From Oscillospiraceae bacterium (GTDB lineage: Bacteria; Bacillota; Clostridia; Oscillospirales; Ruminococcaceae): DNA of 64,000 nucleotides. The translations under genes and the position numbers were made by a program. Below, one piece after another: positions 25,534 through 36,387 of the stretch; position 1 is the first letter of the stretch; each line of letters starts with the position of its first letter. The notes beneath the pieces were generated by a model. That model was not told the DNA's origin, made no database searches, and saw nothing but the letters and a program-made list of their open reading frames with translations. Location: the NCBI GenBank assembly GCA_902798695.1, contig CADBXK010000001.1, positions 248,001 through 312,000 on the forward strand, written 5' to 3'.

Positions 25534-26481
25534 ATGAAAATCAAAAAAATTTTAATAGCAACTAGTATTTTAATGATAGTTCCATCGATTGGATGCATTT
25601 CATATAAAAAAAATAATGAACCATCATACCCATCAATTCAAAATACATATAATAAAAATATTTTGCAAGAAAAAGTCAAAATAATAGTAAACGATAATAT
25701 AAAAGAAATCACAATGGAAGAATATCTTATTGGAGTTATCGCTGCAGAAATATCACCAACATATCAAATTGAAGCAATAAAAGCTCAAGTTATAGCTGCT
25801 CACACATATGCATTAAATAGATACGGAGAAACCGGCCCTTTTCCAACAAATCCAAATATTTTTCAAGCATACATAAACAAAGAGCAAAGACAAAACAAAT
25901 ACAAAAATAATTTTGAAAAGTATGAGAACACTTTCCAAGATGCCGTTAATAGTGTTGCAAACAAAATAATCACCTACAATAATCTGCCAATAAAGGCTGT
26001 CTTTCACCATATGTCTGCAGGAAGAACTGAAAACAGCAATAACGTTTGGGGAGGTAATATTCCGTACCTAATTGAAACAGACAGCTCTCTTGAAACAAAT
26101 TTACAAAATTTCCACAAAACAGTAACTGTCAGTGTAAACGAATTATATAATAATATAAAAAAAGAATTTCCAAGTGCAACAATGTCAAATCTAAACCAAA
26201 ATGAAATTACAATATTATCAAAATCTCAATCAGGCTATGTTCAAAACATAAAAATTTTCAACATAGAATTATCCGGAACAAAATTGAGATCCATTTTAAA
26301 ACTTCCTTCCACTAGTTTTGATATATCAATTGAAAATAACAATGTTATATTTGATTGTAAAGGCATGGGTCATGGAGTAGGTATGAGTCAATGTGGCGCT
26401 AATGAATTAGCAAATCAAGGAAAAAATCACGAAGAAATATTAAAACACTATTATAGTGGCGTATCAATAACAACTCTATAA
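25534..26481 (+). CDS. spoIID: SpoIID/LytB domain protein, probable lipoprotein
   Basis: A 315-residue SpoIID-family protein. The N-terminus has a signal segment with Cys21 (PSIGC), perhaps a lipobox. The domain shows MEEYLIGVIAAEISPTYQIEAIKAQ (the AAE glutamate is the catalytic position of SpoIID) and the C-terminal GMGHGVGMSQCGANELA. SpoIID cuts glycan strands stripped of stem peptides during engulfment of the forespore; relatives also act in vegetative amidase control. Without spoIIP or spoIIM in view I cannot say that it serves sporulation. It converges on uvrA with only an 8-bp gap. Confidence 0.88.
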   Translation: MKIKKILIATSILMIVPSIGCISYKKNNEPSYPSIQNTYNKNILQEKVKIIVNDNIKEITMEEYLIGVIAAEISPTYQIEAIKAQVIAAHTYALNRYGETGPFPTNPNIFQAYINKEQRQNKYKNNFEKYENTFQDAVNSVANKIITYNNLPIKAVFHHMSAGRTENSNNVWGGNIPYLIETDSSLETNLQNFHKTVTVSVNELYNNIKKEFPSATMSNLNQNEITILSKSQSGYVQNIKIFNIELSGTKLRSILKLPSTSFDISIENNNVIFDCKGMGHGVGMSQCGANELANQGKNHEEILKHYYSGVSITTL

Positions 26482-26489
26482 CAATTATT

Positions 26490-29312
26490 CTAAATCATTC
26501 TTTTTAAATATTGCCCAGTATATGATTTTTCATTACTAGCAATTTGTTCTGGAGTTCCAACTCCAACAATTTTCCCACCCTTATCTCCACCATCAGGTCC
26601 AAGGTCTATTACATAATCAGCTACCTTTATTACATCAAGGTTATGTTCAATTAAAAGCACCGAATTTCCCAAATCAACCAATTTTTGTAATACACCAATT
26701 AATTTTTTGACGTCATCTGTATGAAGTCCAGTTGTAGGTTCATCTAAAATGTAAATAGTTTTACCTGTTGATCTCTTTGATAATTCAGTTGCAAGCTTAA
26801 CTCTTTGAGCCTCTCCACCCGACAAAGTAGTTGCGGACTGTCCTAATTTAATATACCCCAATCCCACATCAAAAAGAGTTTGCAGTTTTCTTTTTATTTT
26901 GGGATGGTGTTCAAAAAACAATATAGCCTCCTCAACTGTCATATTCAAAACATCATGTATATTTTTCCCTTTATATTTCACACGTAAAGTTTCCCTATTG
27001 TATCTTTTTCCTTTACAAACTTCACAAGGAACAAAAACATCAGGCAAAAAATGCATCTCTATTTTTACAATACCATCACCCTTACACTGCTCACATCTAC
27101 CGCCTTTAACATTAAAACTAAATCTACCCGCACTATAACCATACATTTTAGCATCATTTGTGTTTGCAAATAGTTCTCGAATGTCATTAAAAACTGATGT
27201 ATATGTTCCAGGATTAGATCTAGGAGTTCTTCCAATTGGACTTTGATCTATATCAATAACCTTATCCAGATTTTCAATTCCCTTAACTTTTTTAAACTTG
27301 CCCGCTTTAACCCTAGCTCTATTCAATTTAGCCGACAAATGCTTATGGATAATTCGATTTACAAGAGAACTCTTTCCAGAACCCGAAACTCCTGTAACGC
27401 ATGTAAAAGTCCCTAAAGGAATTTTTACGTTAATATTTTTCAAATTATTTTCACTACAACCAATAAATTCCAAAAATTTGCCATTTCCTTTTCTTCTTTC
27501 TCTAGGAATTTCTATAAATTTCTTTCCATATAAATACTGAGCCGTTATAGATTTTTCACACTTACTCATTTCTTCAATTGGTCCATTAAAAACAACTTCT
27601 CCACCATGCACACCAGGTCCTGGCCCTATATCAACAACCCAATCAGAAGATCTTATAGTGTCTTCATCATGTTCTACCACTATAAGAGTGTTTCCAATAT
27701 CTTTGAGTTTTTTCAAAGTGTCTATTAATTTATCATTATCTTTTTGATGTAATCCAATAGAAGGCTCATCCAATATATAAAGAACACCAATCAAAGAAGA
27801 CCCTATTTGTGTTGCTAATCTAATGCGCTGACTTTCACCGCCAGATAAAGTTGCAGATGCTCGAGACAATGTTAGATATTCTAAACCAACCGATTGCAAA
27901 AATTCTAATCTGCTTTTTATTTCTTTTATTAACAAATCGGATATAAACTTTTCTCTATCTGTTAAATTCAAATTCTTTAAAAATTTAATTGAATCTTTTA
28001 CACTCATATTTGTAAATTCGCTAATGTTTTTTCCACCAACAGTTACACTCAATATTATCTTATTTAATCTGTCTCCATTACACTCAGTGCAAACAACTTC
28101 ATCCATATATTGAGAAATATCGTTTTTAATCCATTCGCTATTACTTTCCTTATATCTTCGTTCTAAATTATTAATTATTCCTTCAAATGTCACATTATAT
28201 GTTCCATTAACATATTTAGTATTTCTTGAAATTTTTATCTTTTTCCCATTAGTTCCATATAACAAAATATTTTGAATCTTTTTGGGAAGCTCACAGTAAG
28301 GCGTTTCCAATGAAAAATTATATTCTTCAGACAAAGCAGTATAATACATGTTTGCGATACTGTCTTTTTTGCCATATGTCCAGCCAGTAGCAGTAATAGC
28401 CCCGTCTTTGATTGACAATTCTGCATTAGGCACAATTAATTCTGGATCTATCTTGGTAAATTTTCCAATTCCCATACATGATTTGCAAGCTCCATAAGGA
28501 CTATTAAACGAAAACATTCTGGGAGTAAGTTCTTCCACAGATACACCATGTTCTACACATGCATAATCCTGAGAAAACAAAACATCTTCCCCATCTTGCA
28601 CACTAATAACAATAAGTCCTTTAGACAATTTTGAAACAATTTCCAAGCTATCTGCCAATCTAGACCGTATATTTTTTCCTACAATCAATCGATCAACTAC
28701 AATATCTATATCATGTTTTTTGTTTTTTTCTAAATCAATTTCTTCCGAAAGATCATATAAAATTCCATCTATTCTTACTCGTATAAATCCATTTTGTCTA
28801 GCATCTTCAATTTCTTTAACATGCTTACCTTTTTTTCCACGAATAATTGGTGCTAAAACTTGAATTTTCGTTTTCTCTGGCATCTCTAATATTTTATCAA
28901 CTATTTGATCTATTGTTTGATGCACAATTTCTTTACCACAAATCGGGCAGTGAGGTATTCCTATCCTAGCATATAGCAATCTTAAATAATCATATATTTC
29001 TGTAACTGTTCCAACGGTAGATCTTGGATTTTTAGAAGTAGTCTTTTGGTCAATAGAAATTGCTGGAGATAGTCCCTCAATATCATCTACGTTGGGCTTT
29101 TCCATTTGTCCTAAAAATTGACGAGCATATGATGATAAACTTTCCATATATCTTCTTTGTCCATCAGCAAATATTGTATCAAAAGCCAATGAACTTTTTC
29201 CAGAACCAGAAACACCAGTAAAAACAATCATTTTATCTCGAGGTATCTCTAAATTTATATTTTTTAAATTGTTTTCTTTTGCTCCTTTTATTATTATTTT
29301 ATTTCTTGCCAT
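26490..29312 (-). CDS. uvrA: UvrABC system protein A
   Basis: The damage-recognition ATPase of nucleotide excision repair, 940 residues. Two ABC modules are complete: [14 protein letters not shown] and [12 protein letters not shown] in the first, [14 protein letters not shown] and [12 protein letters not shown] in the second. Zinc-binding cysteine pairs are present ([42 protein letters not shown]). It starts 11 bp after the uvrB stop on the same strand, forming a uvrBA operon. Confidence 0.98.
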   Translation of the reverse strand: MARNKIIIKGAKENNLKNINLEIPRDKMIVFTGVSGSGKSSLAFDTIFADGQRRYMESLSSYARQFLGQMEKPNVDDIEGLSPAISIDQKTTSKNPRSTVGTVTEIYDYLRLLYARIGIPHCPICGKEIVHQTIDQIVDKILEMPEKTKIQVLAPIIRGKKGKHVKEIEDARQNGFIRVRIDGILYDLSEEIDLEKNKKHDIDIVVDRLIVGKNIRSRLADSLEIVSKLSKGLIVISVQDGEDVLFSQDYACVEHGVSVEELTPRMFSFNSPYGACKSCMGIGKFTKIDPELIVPNAELSIKDGAITATGWTYGKKDSIANMYYTALSEEYNFSLETPYCELPKKIQNILLYGTNGKKIKISRNTKYVNGTYNVTFEGIINNLERRYKESNSEWIKNDISQYMDEVVCTECNGDRLNKIILSVTVGGKNISEFTNMSVKDSIKFLKNLNLTDREKFISDLLIKEIKSRLEFLQSVGLEYLTLSRASATLSGGESQRIRLATQIGSSLIGVLYILDEPSIGLHQKDNDKLIDTLKKLKDIGNTLIVVEHDEDTIRSSDWVVDIGPGPGVHGGEVVFNGPIEEMSKCEKSITAQYLYGKKFIEIPRERRKGNGKFLEFIGCSENNLKNINVKIPLGTFTCVTGVSGSGKSSLVNRIIHKHLSAKLNRARVKAGKFKKVKGIENLDKVIDIDQSPIGRTPRSNPGTYTSVFNDIRELFANTNDAKMYGYSAGRFSFNVKGGRCEQCKGDGIVKIEMHFLPDVFVPCEVCKGKRYNRETLRVKYKGKNIHDVLNMTVEEAILFFEHHPKIKRKLQTLFDVGLGYIKLGQSATTLSGGEAQRVKLATELSKRSTGKTIYILDEPTTGLHTDDVKKLIGVLQKLVDLGNSVLLIEHNLDVIKVADYVIDLGPDGGDKGGKIVGVGTPEQIASNEKSYTGQYLKRMI

Positions 29313-29323
29313 TTTTTAGACTC

Positions 29324-31306
29324 CTATTTTTTATCAATCAATTTTTTTAACTCATCAATTTTATCCCTAATTTGAATTGCATATTCAAAATTTAACATTT
29401 GTGCAGCATCATTCATTTCGCTAGAAAGCTTTTCAATCAAAGTTCTTATTTCTTTCTTGTCTATCTTCTTGTGGTCTATAATTTCATTCAATTCTTCTTT
29501 TTGCGATATTTCAATAACATCTCGAACACTTTTTTTAATAGTTTTAGGCACTATACCATGTTGTTTATTATAATTCATCTGAATAGTTCTACGTCTCAAC
29601 GTTTCAGTTATAGCTCTTTCCATAGAACCCGTAACTTCATCGGCATATAAAATAACTTTTCCATTTTCGTTTCTAGCAGCCCTACCTATTGTTTGAATCA
29701 AAGAAGTCTCTGATCTCAAAAATCCTTCTTTATCCGCATCTAAAATAGCTACAAGTGAAACTTCAGGTATATCTAATCCTTCACGAAGCAAATTGATTCC
29801 TATCAGAACATCAAATTCACCCAATCTAAAATCTCGAATTATCTCCATTCTTTCCATAGTGTTTATATCTGAATGCATATATTTACATTTTATATCTACA
29901 TTTTCAAAAAACTCAGCCAAATCTTCAGCCATTTTTTTAGTTAAAGTTGTAATTAAAATTCTTTCTTTTCTTTCTACCCTGTTTTGTATTTCTGAAATAA
30001 GATCTTCAATTTGACCAGAAACCGGTTTAACCTCTATTTCTGGATCTAAAAGTCCTGTAGGCCTAATCACCTGTTCAATTATCGCTTTACTATGATTTTT
30101 TTCAAATTCGCTTGGCGTTGCACTTACATAAACAACTTGATTTATTTTGTCATAAAACTCATCAAAATTTAATGGCCTATTATCGTAAGCAGAAGGCAGG
30201 CGAAATCCAAAATCAACTAAAGTCTTCTTTCTAGCATGATCTCCAGCATACATCGCTCTAATTTGCGATAACATAACATGACTTTCATCGATAAACATTA
30301 AAAAATCATCAGGAAAATGATCTAAAAGAGTATATGGAACTGAACCAGCTCTACGTCTTGACAAAATTCTAGAATAATTTTCTATTCCTTTACAAAAACC
30401 CGTTTCTCTAAGCATTTCAATATCATACATAGTTCGCTGTCTTATTCTTTGTGCTTCTACCAACATTTCATTATCATTAAAATATTTTATTCTATCCTTT
30501 AATTCAGACTCAATATCTTCGATAGCAACATTTAGTCTATCTTTACCCACAATATAATGCGATGCCGGAAAAATAGCCACGTGTGATATTCTTTCCTTAA
30601 CATTTCCGGTTATTGCATTTATCATGCTAATCCTATCAATTTCATCGCCAAAAAATTCAACTCTCACCGCACTATCTGAAGAATATGCAGGAAATATATC
30701 CACAACATCTCCATGAACTCTAAATTTGTTACGACTAAAATTAACATCATTACGCTCATATTGCAGACTAACCAACTGATTTAACAAATCATCTCTATTT
30801 TTTTGCATATTCTGCCTTAAACTTATAACCATGCTACGATAATCGATAGGACTACCTAAACTATATATGCACGATACACTTGCGACAATTATTACATCTC
30901 TCCTTTCAGAAAGCGCACATGTTGCTGAATGTCTAAGTTTATCAATTTCATCATTTATAGAAGAGTCCTTTTCAATATACGTATCCGTTGAAGGAACATA
31001 TGATTCAGGCTGATAATAATCATAATATGAGACAAAATATTCAACCGCATTATTAGGAAAAAACTCTCTAAATTCGCTACAAAGTTGTGCGGCCAATGTC
31101 TTATTATGTGCTAAAACAAGTGTTGGTCTATTTAACTTAGCAATAACATTTGCCATAGTAAACGTTTTTCCAGAACCAGTAACGCCAATTAAAGTTTGTT
31201 CTCTGTTCCCGCTACATATACTATTCACCAATAAATCTATAGCCTGAGGCTGATCTCCAGTAGGTTTGTAGTTAGATTTTAATTCAAACTTATCCAAAAC
31301 AATCAC
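29324..31306 (-). CDS. uvrB: UvrABC system protein B
   Basis: The helicase-like damage verifier, 660 residues. P-loop [16 protein letters not shown], the beta-hairpin segment [23 protein letters not shown] (residues about 95-117), the motif DESHVML, helicase motif [11 protein letters not shown] and a C-terminal UVR domain ([14 protein letters not shown]) that binds UvrC. A GTG start follows AAGGA at four bases. It works with the uvrA and uvrC genes in this window. Confidence 0.98.
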   Translation of the reverse strand: MIVLDKFELKSNYKPTGDQPQAIDLLVNSICSGNREQTLIGVTGSGKTFTMANVIAKLNRPTLVLAHNKTLAAQLCSEFREFFPNNAVEYFVSYYDYYQPESYVPSTDTYIEKDSSINDEIDKLRHSATCALSERRDVIIVASVSCIYSLGSPIDYRSMVISLRQNMQKNRDDLLNQLVSLQYERNDVNFSRNKFRVHGDVVDIFPAYSSDSAVRVEFFGDEIDRISMINAITGNVKERISHVAIFPASHYIVGKDRLNVAIEDIESELKDRIKYFNDNEMLVEAQRIRQRTMYDIEMLRETGFCKGIENYSRILSRRRAGSVPYTLLDHFPDDFLMFIDESHVMLSQIRAMYAGDHARKKTLVDFGFRLPSAYDNRPLNFDEFYDKINQVVYVSATPSEFEKNHSKAIIEQVIRPTGLLDPEIEVKPVSGQIEDLISEIQNRVERKERILITTLTKKMAEDLAEFFENVDIKCKYMHSDINTMERMEIIRDFRLGEFDVLIGINLLREGLDIPEVSLVAILDADKEGFLRSETSLIQTIGRAARNENGKVILYADEVTGSMERAITETLRRRTIQMNYNKQHGIVPKTIKKSVRDVIEISQKEELNEIIDHKKIDKKEIRTLIEKLSSEMNDAAQMLNFEYAIQIRDKIDELKKLIDKK

Positions 31307-31360
31307 TTATTCCTTTTTAAACTTAATAAGTTTCAAATAAAAATATATTATATTATTCCA

Positions 31361-32362
31361 CTAATATAAAGATTCGTATACTTTTTTTAATTTATCACCT
31401 ATAATTTTAAAATCACGTTGTTTAGCCACATCATAACCATTCTCTGTAACATCCTTAAGCTTACCAGAAAAAAATAATCTAATTTTAGATTCAAATTCGT
31501 CCACATCTTTAGCTTTATAAACGTTTTGACCATCAATCAACCACTCATCAAATATAGGAATATCTCTAATAATAGCATTTTGTTTACAGGCACACGCTTC
31601 TATTATAGGAATGCCTTCCGTTTCTTCTAATGTTGGAAACAAATATAAATCTGCTCCATTCATTGCTTCCTTTATTATATCTGGAGAAACATAACCTGCA
31701 AAAGTCAAATTACTAAGTCGCGTTTTTATAGCTTTTCTAACTCGCCTACCAGAAAAAATTAAAGGGCTATATCCAAACCAAATAAACTTATATTGTGGCA
31801 ATCTTTTTGCTAATTCAACAAAGTCCAAAATTCCCTTTCTAGCTATATAAAGTCCTATTCCAAACACAATTTTATCTTCATTTTTAAACTTAAATCTTTG
31901 TCTAAATTTTTTTCTTAGCGTTTCATCTTTTTTAAAAAAATCCAAATTGATCCCGTTAGATATATCGACTATCTTTTTACCTTTTAATCCTTTATATCCG
32001 CTCAATATTCTCTTTGAATATGGTGTAGGAGTTACTATAACATCTCCCAAAGAATAGCATTTCACAATCCACCACTTAAATATTTTTGATGTTATCTTGC
32101 TAAATATAAAACCGTTTCTATAGTCTTCCTCAGTAGAATGAGCATGGTATACAATTTTCTTTCCATTTTTCTTTGCTTTTTTTGCAACAAAATAAGATTT
32201 AGGAAAATATGTATTTATATGTAAAATGTCATAATCATCATTTTTGTTTAATGTATACTCAATTCCCGCCAAATCTAATGCTCTTATTTGATGTTTTATA
32301 GCCTTTCCTAACCCAGACTTTCCAACTAATTTTTCATTTTCAGTATACAATAATATTCTCAC
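31361..32362 (-). CDS. Family 4 glycosyltransferase, probable glycolipid synthase
   Basis: A 333-residue GT-B enzyme. The start MRILLYTENEKLVGKSGLGKAIKHQ and the C-terminal EETEGIPIIEACACK (GT4 EX7E motif) are clear; VFGIGLYIARKGILDFVELA marks the donor-binding half. Firmicute relatives with this N-terminus (LafB/BgsA-like) add a sugar to glucosyl-diacylglycerol. A partner glucosyltransferase is not visible, so the acceptor is uncertain. It sits between radC and uvrB on the same strand without obvious functional link. Confidence 0.82.
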   Translation of the reverse strand: MRILLYTENEKLVGKSGLGKAIKHQIRALDLAGIEYTLNKNDDYDILHINTYFPKSYFVAKKAKKNGKKIVYHAHSTEEDYRNGFIFSKITSKIFKWWIVKCYSLGDVIVTPTPYSKRILSGYKGLKGKKIVDISNGINLDFFKKDETLRKKFRQRFKFKNEDKIVFGIGLYIARKGILDFVELAKRLPQYKFIWFGYSPLIFSGRRVRKAIKTRLSNLTFAGYVSPDIIKEAMNGADLYLFPTLEETEGIPIIEACACKQNAIIRDIPIFDEWLIDGQNVYKAKDVDEFESKIRLFFSGKLKDVTENGYDVAKQRDFKIIGDKLKKVYESLY

Positions 32363-32415
32363 TACAGAACTCCTTTTTAACTCATTTTAAAATTTTATTT
32401 TTAAAAAATATGAAT

Positions 32416-33099
32416 CTATATTAATATGCCATATTCTCTCATAGAAATAGCCTCTCCATTTTTACCAAACACAAAATGGTCAACTAACGTCATATTTAAA
32501 ACTTTCAGTGCGGAAACTATCTCTTGAGTTTTTATTTTATCTTGAATAGACGGCGTTGCCACACCGTTAGGGTGATTGTGTGCTAAAACAAGTCTATCCA
32601 CATTCCATCTCATAGCAAATCTTATTATTGAATCACATGAAATACTCACTGTTTTTCTTCCCCCTTGGGAAACCAGCTCACAAGCAACAAACCTAGCAAA
32701 ATCATCAATTCCAGCTACAAATAATGCTTCGTTCGTTCTTCCGATAAATTTTGCCCTCAAAAATTCTTTCCACTTGTCCGGCGTGTCCATAGTTTCACCA
32801 TGTTTAGCCATATCTTCACTATATAATCTAAAAATTTGCGGTAATTGCTTTAAAAGAATGGCAGCATGTTCGCCTATTCCATTAACTTGAATTAACAATT
32901 CATATGGAGCATTCAAAACCCCAGCAATGGAACCAAAATTTTCTATTAAATCATGTGCTATTTTATTTGTATCACGCTTAGGTATTGCATAAAACAGCAA
33001 CAGTTCTAATGCTTCATGTGGCTCAAAACTATCCAAACCTGTTTTTAAAAATCTATTTTTCATTCTGCTTCTGTGTCCTGCATGTGAATGTTGAGCCAA
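32416..33099 (-). CDS. radC: RadC family JAB-domain protein
   Basis: A 227-residue RadC. A helix-hairpin-helix-like N-terminal half (residues 30-90, NGIGEHAAILL) is followed by the JAB/MPN domain with VLAHNHPNGVATPSIQD (metal motif H-x-H-P-x-G). Despite the name its biochemical role is not proved; it is widespread in Firmicutes. Confidence 0.92.
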   Translation of the reverse strand: MAQHSHAGHRSRMKNRFLKTGLDSFEPHEALELLLFYAIPKRDTNKIAHDLIENFGSIAGVLNAPYELLIQVNGIGEHAAILLKQLPQIFRLYSEDMAKHGETMDTPDKWKEFLRAKFIGRTNEALFVAGIDDFARFVACELVSQGGRKTVSISCDSIIRFAMRWNVDRLVLAHNHPNGVATPSIQDKIKTQEIVSALKVLNMTLVDHFVFGKNGEAISMREYGILI

Positions 33100-33141
33100 A
33101 ATAAATCCTCCTCAACAAAATAATAAATATACACCTTATTC

Positions 33142-33175
33142 ATTATACTATACTGAGTTAATTATACTATACTGA
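33142..33175. repeat. Two direct copies of ATTATACTATACTGA
   Basis: A 15-base sequence is repeated exactly with a 19-bp period between radC and tyrS. On the minus strand each copy contains TATAAT, so they may be alternative -10 boxes for radC or an operator. I see no -35 box at proper spacing. Confidence 0.6.
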
Positions 33176-33243
33176 ATTATAAAAATCTAGACCTCCCACC
33201 ACAAATACACAAATAGAAGGAATCAATAAATGTCTAAATAAGT

Positions 33244-33272
33244 TTGACTAAAAAAAATGTATATGTTAAAAT
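33244..33272 (+). promoter_or_regulatory. Promoter of tyrS
   Basis: TTGACT and TAAAAT, 17 bp apart, about 80 bp ahead of the tyrS ATG. The leader is too short for a T-box and no T-box sequence is present. Confidence 0.6.
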
Positions 33273-33352
33273 CAAGTACAGTGACATACAAGTAAATTTT
33301 AAGATAAAAATTAATAATATTCTACTTGTATAACAAAAAAGGAGCCAGATTG

Positions 33353-34576
33353 ATGACAGTTTTTGAAGAGTTAAAAAGACGTGGTTTGATCGCACAAACA
33401 ACACATGAAGAAAAAATAAAACAAATATTAGAAAATGAACAATGCAAATTTTATATAGGATTTGATGCAACAGCCGATAGTTTACATGTTGGTCACTTTT
33501 TACAGCTTATCGTTATGAAAAGGCTTCAACAAGCGGGCCACATTCCAATAGCGTTATTAGGAACTGGAACCACCATGATTGGAGATCCAACAGGCAGAAC
33601 AGATATGCGTCAAATGCTAAGCAAAGATGAAATAAATAGTAACGCAGAACGATTTAAAAATCAAATATCTAAATTTATAGATTTTTCAAATAACAAAGCC
33701 ATGGTTGTTCAAAATGGAAATTGGCTTTTAAATCTAAATTATATTGAATTTTTGCGCAAAGTTGGCAGATATTTTTCAGTAAATAAAATGCTAACTGCCG
33801 AATGTGTTAAATCAAGAATGCAAAATGGACTCTCTTTTTTAGAATTTAATTATATGATAATGCAAAGCTATGACTTTTTAAAACTCTATCAAGATTTTAA
33901 TTGCAAAATTCAATTAGGTGGAGACGATCAGTGGAGTAATATTTTAGGTGGAATTGATTTAATACGAAGAGTTGAACAAGAGGAAGCATACGGATTAACG
34001 TTAACTCTTTTAACAACCAAAGATGGTAAAAAAATGGGAAAAACTCAAAAAGGTGCTTTGTGGTTAGATCCCGAAAAATGCTCTCCATATGAATTTTTCC
34101 AATATTGGAGAAATGTTGATGATGCCGACGTAATAAAATGCTTAAAATTGTTGACATTTATACCTATTGAAGAAATTGAGTCTATGGAACAATGGGAAGG
34201 TTCCAAATTAAATGACGCTAAAGAAATGTTAGCGTTTGAACTTACAAAAATGGTTCATGGAGAAAAAGCAGCAAACGAATCACTTCAAACAGCTAAATCT
34301 TTATTTTCTAACAAAATTGATGATGAAAATATGCCAACAACTAATCTCAGTGATGATAATTTTGAAGATAATAATATAGGAATTCTTAACATGCTAGTTA
34401 TGTGTAATTTATGCAAATCTAATGGAGAGGCTAGACGGTTAGTAGTTCAAGGCGGTATATCAATTAACGGAGAAAAAATAACTGAACCTAAAACAATGCT
34501 AAATAAAAACCAATTCTTAAATGGTTTAACAATAAAAAAAGGAAAGAAAGTATTTCATCGAGTAACATTAAAATAA
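33353..34576 (+). CDS. tyrS: Tyrosyl-tRNA synthetase
   Basis: Charges tRNA-Tyr. The 407-residue protein has the class I HIGH motif as HVGHF (in FDATADSLHVGHFLQL), the tyrosine pocket segment MIMQSYDFLKLYQDFNCKIQLGGDDQW (near residues 170-196), the KMSKS loop as KMGKT and a C-terminal S4 domain (NGEARRLVVQGGISINGEKI). The ATG eight bases after AAGGAG is used. It is a single-gene transcript. Confidence 0.97.
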   Translation: MTVFEELKRRGLIAQTTHEEKIKQILENEQCKFYIGFDATADSLHVGHFLQLIVMKRLQQAGHIPIALLGTGTTMIGDPTGRTDMRQMLSKDEINSNAERFKNQISKFIDFSNNKAMVVQNGNWLLNLNYIEFLRKVGRYFSVNKMLTAECVKSRMQNGLSFLEFNYMIMQSYDFLKLYQDFNCKIQLGGDDQWSNILGGIDLIRRVEQEEAYGLTLTLLTTKDGKKMGKTQKGALWLDPEKCSPYEFFQYWRNVDDADVIKCLKLLTFIPIEEIESMEQWEGSKLNDAKEMLAFELTKMVHGEKAANESLQTAKSLFSNKIDDENMPTTNLSDDNFEDNNIGILNMLVMCNLCKSNGEARRLVVQGGISINGEKITEPKTMLNKNQFLNGLTIKKGKKVFHRVTLK

Positions 34577-34599
34577 CACATAAATATTTTATAAAAAAT

Positions 34600-34637
34600 A
34601 ATCAACTAGAACATCATGGTAAATACTCTAGTTGATT
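34600..34637. terminator. Bidirectional terminator between tyrS and trxB
   Basis: An 11-bp perfect stem (AATCAACTAGA and complement) with a 16-nt loop between the convergent gene ends, with T- and A-rich flanks. Confidence 0.75.
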
Positions 34638-34659
34638 ATAGTTTTATTGTTGTGTAATA

Positions 34660-35574
34660 TTAATTTTCGTGATTAATATATTCTGCGGCTGCTAAGGCAG
34701 CAATTGATCCATCCGAAGCAGCTGTAACTAATTGACGAACTTTTTTAGTTCTGACATCCCCAGCCACAAATACACCACTGGTTTTTGTTGTGCAATCTTC
34801 GCTCGCAACAATATATCCTTGTTCATCCAAATCAACCCATTTAGAAAAATCCTTGCTGTTAGGTATAGATCCTATTGCAACAAAAAGTCCATTTAATTTT
34901 AAACTTGTCTTTTCATTTGTATGTGTATCAGATAAAATTACATTATCCATTAAATTATTACCTTCTATGCTATCTACAACACTATTTAGCTTTAATGTTA
35001 TATTTTCTCTCTGCTTCATGAGTTCTACACTACGCCCAGAAGCTCTAAATCCATCTCTTCTGTGTATAACATAAACATGCTTACATATATTAGATAAGTA
35101 TATAGCATCGTCTACCGCCGTGTTTCCTCCACCAACTATTCCAACTACTTTATTTTGAAAGAATCTACCATCACATGTTGCACAATAAGTAACACCTCTA
35201 CCTCTAAACGATTCTTCTCCGTTACATCCTAACTCTCTTCTACGAGTTCCCGTAGCAATAATAACTGCTTTTGCATTATATTCACAATTGTCTGTAACAA
35301 TAATTTTATTTTTTTGTTCTAAATTCAATTGAGATATCTGTTCAGTTTTTATATCAACTCCCAATTCAACAGCCTGAGACTGTAATTTTTGAGAAAAATC
35401 TAACCCACTAATATTTTTAAAACCAGGATAATTTATTATATCAGACGTATTTACTATTTGTCCTCCGCATGTCTGATTTTCAATACATAAAACTTTTAAT
35501 CCAGAACAAGCAGCATATATTGAAGATGTTAGTCCTGCAATTCCTGACCCAATGATTATTAAATCGTAATTCAT
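34660..35574 (-). CDS. trxB: Thioredoxin reductase
   Basis: An NADPH-dependent flavoprotein of 304 residues. FAD motif IIGSGIAGLTSSIYAA, redox pair CATC (in GVTYCATCDGRFF), NADPH motif VGIVGGGNTAVDDAIYL and the C-terminal FVAGDVRTKKVRQLVTAASDG are in order. It reduces thioredoxin; no thioredoxin gene is in the window. Confidence 0.96.
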   Translation of the reverse strand: MNYDLIIIGSGIAGLTSSIYAACSGLKVLCIENQTCGGQIVNTSDIINYPGFKNISGLDFSQKLQSQAVELGVDIKTEQISQLNLEQKNKIIVTDNCEYNAKAVIIATGTRRRELGCNGEESFRGRGVTYCATCDGRFFQNKVVGIVGGGNTAVDDAIYLSNICKHVYVIHRRDGFRASGRSVELMKQRENITLKLNSVVDSIEGNNLMDNVILSDTHTNEKTSLKLNGLFVAIGSIPNSKDFSKWVDLDEQGYIVASEDCTTKTSGVFVAGDVRTKKVRQLVTAASDGSIAALAAAEYINHEN

Positions 35575-35589
35575 AGTTTACACCCCTCT

Positions 35590-35613
35590 ATCTTAATATT
35601 GTGTCATTAAGAT
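35590..35613 (-). promoter_or_regulatory. Small hairpin in the trxB leader
   Basis: Eight-base arms (ATCTTAAT and complement) around an 8-nt loop, placed at the predicted 5' end of the trxB message and just before its GAGGGGTG ribosome site. It could protect the message or control translation. Confidence 0.4.
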
Positions 35614-35614
35614 T

Positions 35615-35643
35615 ATTGTACTAGATTCAATCAATATATTCAA
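35615..35643 (-). promoter_or_regulatory. Probable promoter of trxB
   Basis: TTGAAT and TACAAT, 17 bp apart on the minus strand, about 40 bp ahead of the start codon. Confidence 0.6.
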
Positions 35644-35708
35644 CTTTTATATTTTAACAAACAAAAATTAAAGCAAAAAAATCAATAACATATTGTAGGA
35701 GTAAGTAT

Positions 35709-36350
35709 ATGACAAACAAACAAAAAATAAAAATTATAATTAAGCATTTAAAACTTAAATATCCTGAAGCAGCATGTTCTTTAGAATACGACCAACCGTA
35801 TAAACTACTAATTGCAACCAGACTAGCAGCACAATGCACAGATGCTAGAGTAAATGTTGTCACTAAAAAACTTTTCAAAGAATACCCAACCATGCAACAA
35901 TTAGCTGACGCAAATATAGATGATATTATAAATATAGTTAGACCTTGTGGACTGGGCAATACAAAAGGAAAAGATATAGTTAAAATTTGCCAACAGTTAA
36001 TAAATCAATTTAGTGGAAAAGTTCCAGATAATATGAAGGATCTGCTTTCACTATCTGGAGTTGGTAGGAAAACAGCAAATCTAATATTAGGGGACATATA
36101 TAAAAAACCTGCTATAGTAACAGATACACACCTTATTAGAATTTCCAATCGGTTAGGATTAGTTAACGAAAAATCTCCTAAAAAAATTGAAGATCAACTT
36201 TTACAAATAGTTCCTCCAAAGGAAAGTTCTGATTTTTGCCATAGGATTGTTGATTTTGGAAGGGATGTTTGCACAGCTAGGAATCCAAAATGCCACAACT
36301 GCGAACTTATAGATATTTGCACATATGATAATAAAACGCACAAATGCTAA
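35709..36350 (+). CDS. nth: Endonuclease III
   Basis: A base-excision repair glycosylase/AP lyase of 213 residues. The helix-hairpin-helix LLSLSGVGRKTANLILGD contains the catalytic Lys and is followed by the catalytic Asp in VTDTHLIRISNRLGL. The C-terminal iron-sulfur ligands are in CTARNPKCHNCELIDIC. It removes oxidised pyrimidines. Confidence 0.96.
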   Translation: MTNKQKIKIIIKHLKLKYPEAACSLEYDQPYKLLIATRLAAQCTDARVNVVTKKLFKEYPTMQQLADANIDDIINIVRPCGLGNTKGKDIVKICQQLINQFSGKVPDNMKDLLSLSGVGRKTANLILGDIYKKPAIVTDTHLIRISNRLGLVNEKSPKKIEDQLLQIVPPKESSDFCHRIVDFGRDVCTARNPKCHNCELIDICTYDNKTHKC

Positions 36351-36387
36351 TGTTCTTGCATAAACATTAGTATGAGGTGGTGGTTAT

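Noticed and set aside
33176..33352. Possible T-box riboswitch ahead of tyrS
   Set aside because: The leader after the promoter is only about 70 nt and lacks a T-box sequence, specifier loop and terminator.
35654..35959. Minus-strand frame of 101 codons opposite the start of nth
   Set aside because: Antisense to conserved nth codons, without motif or ribosome site.
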